Positions 6,715 through 7,348 of a DNA stretch of 7,348 nucleotides are shown here, piece by piece. The stretch comes from Flavobacteriales bacterium (GTDB taxonomy: Bacteria > Bacteroidota > Bacteroidia > Flavobacteriales_D > Crocinitomicaceae), in assembly GCA_947458985.1 (NCBI GenBank), contig CANHBA010000106.1, positions 1 to 7,348 on the forward strand, written 5' to 3'. The notes beneath the pieces are model-generated. The model was given only the letters and a program-made list of their open reading frames with translations. It had not been told where the DNA came from and ran no database searches. The stretch's first letter is position 1; every line of letters begins with the position of its first letter. Position numbers and translations under genes: made by a program.

Positions 6715-7348
6715 TCGAATTTGCTTCTAAAAGCGAGCTAGAAATCGCTTTGTGCCAACAAATTGCTCAAGATTTAAGAACAGCCATTGACATCAAAGGG
6801 TCGGCAACAATATTGCTTTCAGGTGGCTCAACGCCAAGCGGTGTTTATCGTTTGTTGTCTGTTGAAAACCTAGATTGGACGAAAGTACATGTAGGCCTCG
6901 TAGACGAGCGCTTTGTGCCAGCAGATAGCCCGTTTTCTAACTTCAAATTGTTACAAGAAACCCTTGGGCAAAATGCAGCCAGAAATGCAGCTATTCACAC
7001 TATGGTCTTGAATGCTTCCGATTACGTCCAAAATTTAAAAGAAATTGAGGTGACCTACCGTATTTTTACGGACCCAGACGTCTGCTTACTTGGCATGGGC
7101 CCTGACGGACACACCGCTTCTCTTTTCCCAAATGACGCTGCATCTCAAAATGCCAATATCAATCAAAGCACCTTGCTTTCTAATACAAATGCTCCTGCTG
7201 AACCCAACTTGCGCATTACCTTCAATGGTCCGGTTTTGCGTCGGACAAAAAATTTGTATCTCATGATTACCGGCGCCCAGAAAAAAGCAATTTTCGAAGA
7301 CAGCGACCAGCATCAACTCCCTATTGCCGCCTTTAAAAAGGCCTTGAC
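6711..7348 (+). CDS. pgl: 6-phosphogluconolactonase (DevB/Pgl type), C-terminus cut off by the window edge
   Basis: It hydrolyses 6-phosphogluconolactone to 6-phosphogluconate, directly after the Zwf reaction, in the cytoplasm. The frame starts at the ATG at 6711, whose last bases form part of the zwf stop (ATGA), and stays open to the edge for 212 codons. Family motifs are in order: LSGGSTP at 36-42 (phosphate-binding loop of the sugar-isomerase/NagB-like fold), VDERFVP at 64-70, and LLGMGPDGHTASLFP at 126-140, with His134 the expected catalytic residue. Usual length is about 230-240 residues, so roughly 20-30 are missing. The overlap with zwf argues for coupled translation and balanced amounts of the two enzymes. 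This is the lactonase of the glucosamine-6-phosphate-isomerase-like fold, not the beta-propeller YbhE type. Confidence 0.95.
   Translation, partial: MIEFASKSELEIALCQQIAQDLRTAIDIKGSATILLSGGSTPSGVYRLLSVENLDWTKVHVGLVDERFVPADSPFSNFKLLQETLGQNAARNAAIHTMVLNASDYVQNLKEIEVTYRIFTDPDVCLLGMGPDGHTASLFPNDAASQNANINQSTLLSNTNAPAEPNLRITFNGPVLRRTKNLYLMITGAQKKAIFEDSDQHQLPIAAFKKAL

Overview
The window looks like chromosomal DNA from a free-living member of the Bacteroidetes (Bacteroidota). Three things point there. One protein ends in a CHU_C-type (gliding-motility-associated) C-terminal domain, the sorting signal of type IX secretion (T9SS). Its neighbour is built from the same repeat modules. The intergenic region carries TAnnTTTG elements, the -7 promoter signature of this phylum, and the genes lack clear Shine-Dalgarno sites. 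A genus cannot be named from this sequence; a flavobacterial relative is a guess.

Layout. Positions 1-5127 on the minus strand hold two very large genes for secreted, modular surface proteins, 4 bp apart and almost certainly one transcription unit. The first transcribed (5127 to 2347) is complete: signal peptide, an N-terminal L-type-lectin-like domain, two tandem ~137-residue repeat units, three Ig/PKD-like modules, one canonical PKD domain and a T9SS C-terminal domain. The second (2342 to beyond base 1) is open for about 780 codons and runs off the left edge. It has a signal peptide, a conserved head, a glycine-rich region and then Ig-like and Cys-containing modules like those of its neighbour. 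Its C-terminus, where a sorting domain is expected, is outside the window. A 99-bp divergent intergenic region (5128-5226) follows, with one promoter-like element facing each way. On the plus strand, zwf (5227-6714, glucose-6-phosphate dehydrogenase) overlaps pgl (6711 to beyond 7348, 6-phosphogluconolactonase) by an ATGA.

Function. The right half encodes the first two steps of the oxidative pentose phosphate pathway: glucose-6-phosphate to 6-phosphogluconolactone to 6-phosphogluconate, with NAD(P)H produced in the first step. The third enzyme, gnd, is not in the window. The left half encodes cell-surface or secreted proteins, probably for adhesion or glycan binding. The two halves share only the divergent regulatory region and no functional link is apparent.

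No RNA genes, mobile elements, CRISPR arrays or clear rho-independent terminators were seen. The only stretch without a gene is the 99-bp intergenic region. I see no strong evidence for a wholly new system. The points most worth a second look are the lectin head with its partly retained metal site, the module shuffling between the two adjacent surface proteins, and the proteobacterial look of the zwf N-terminus.
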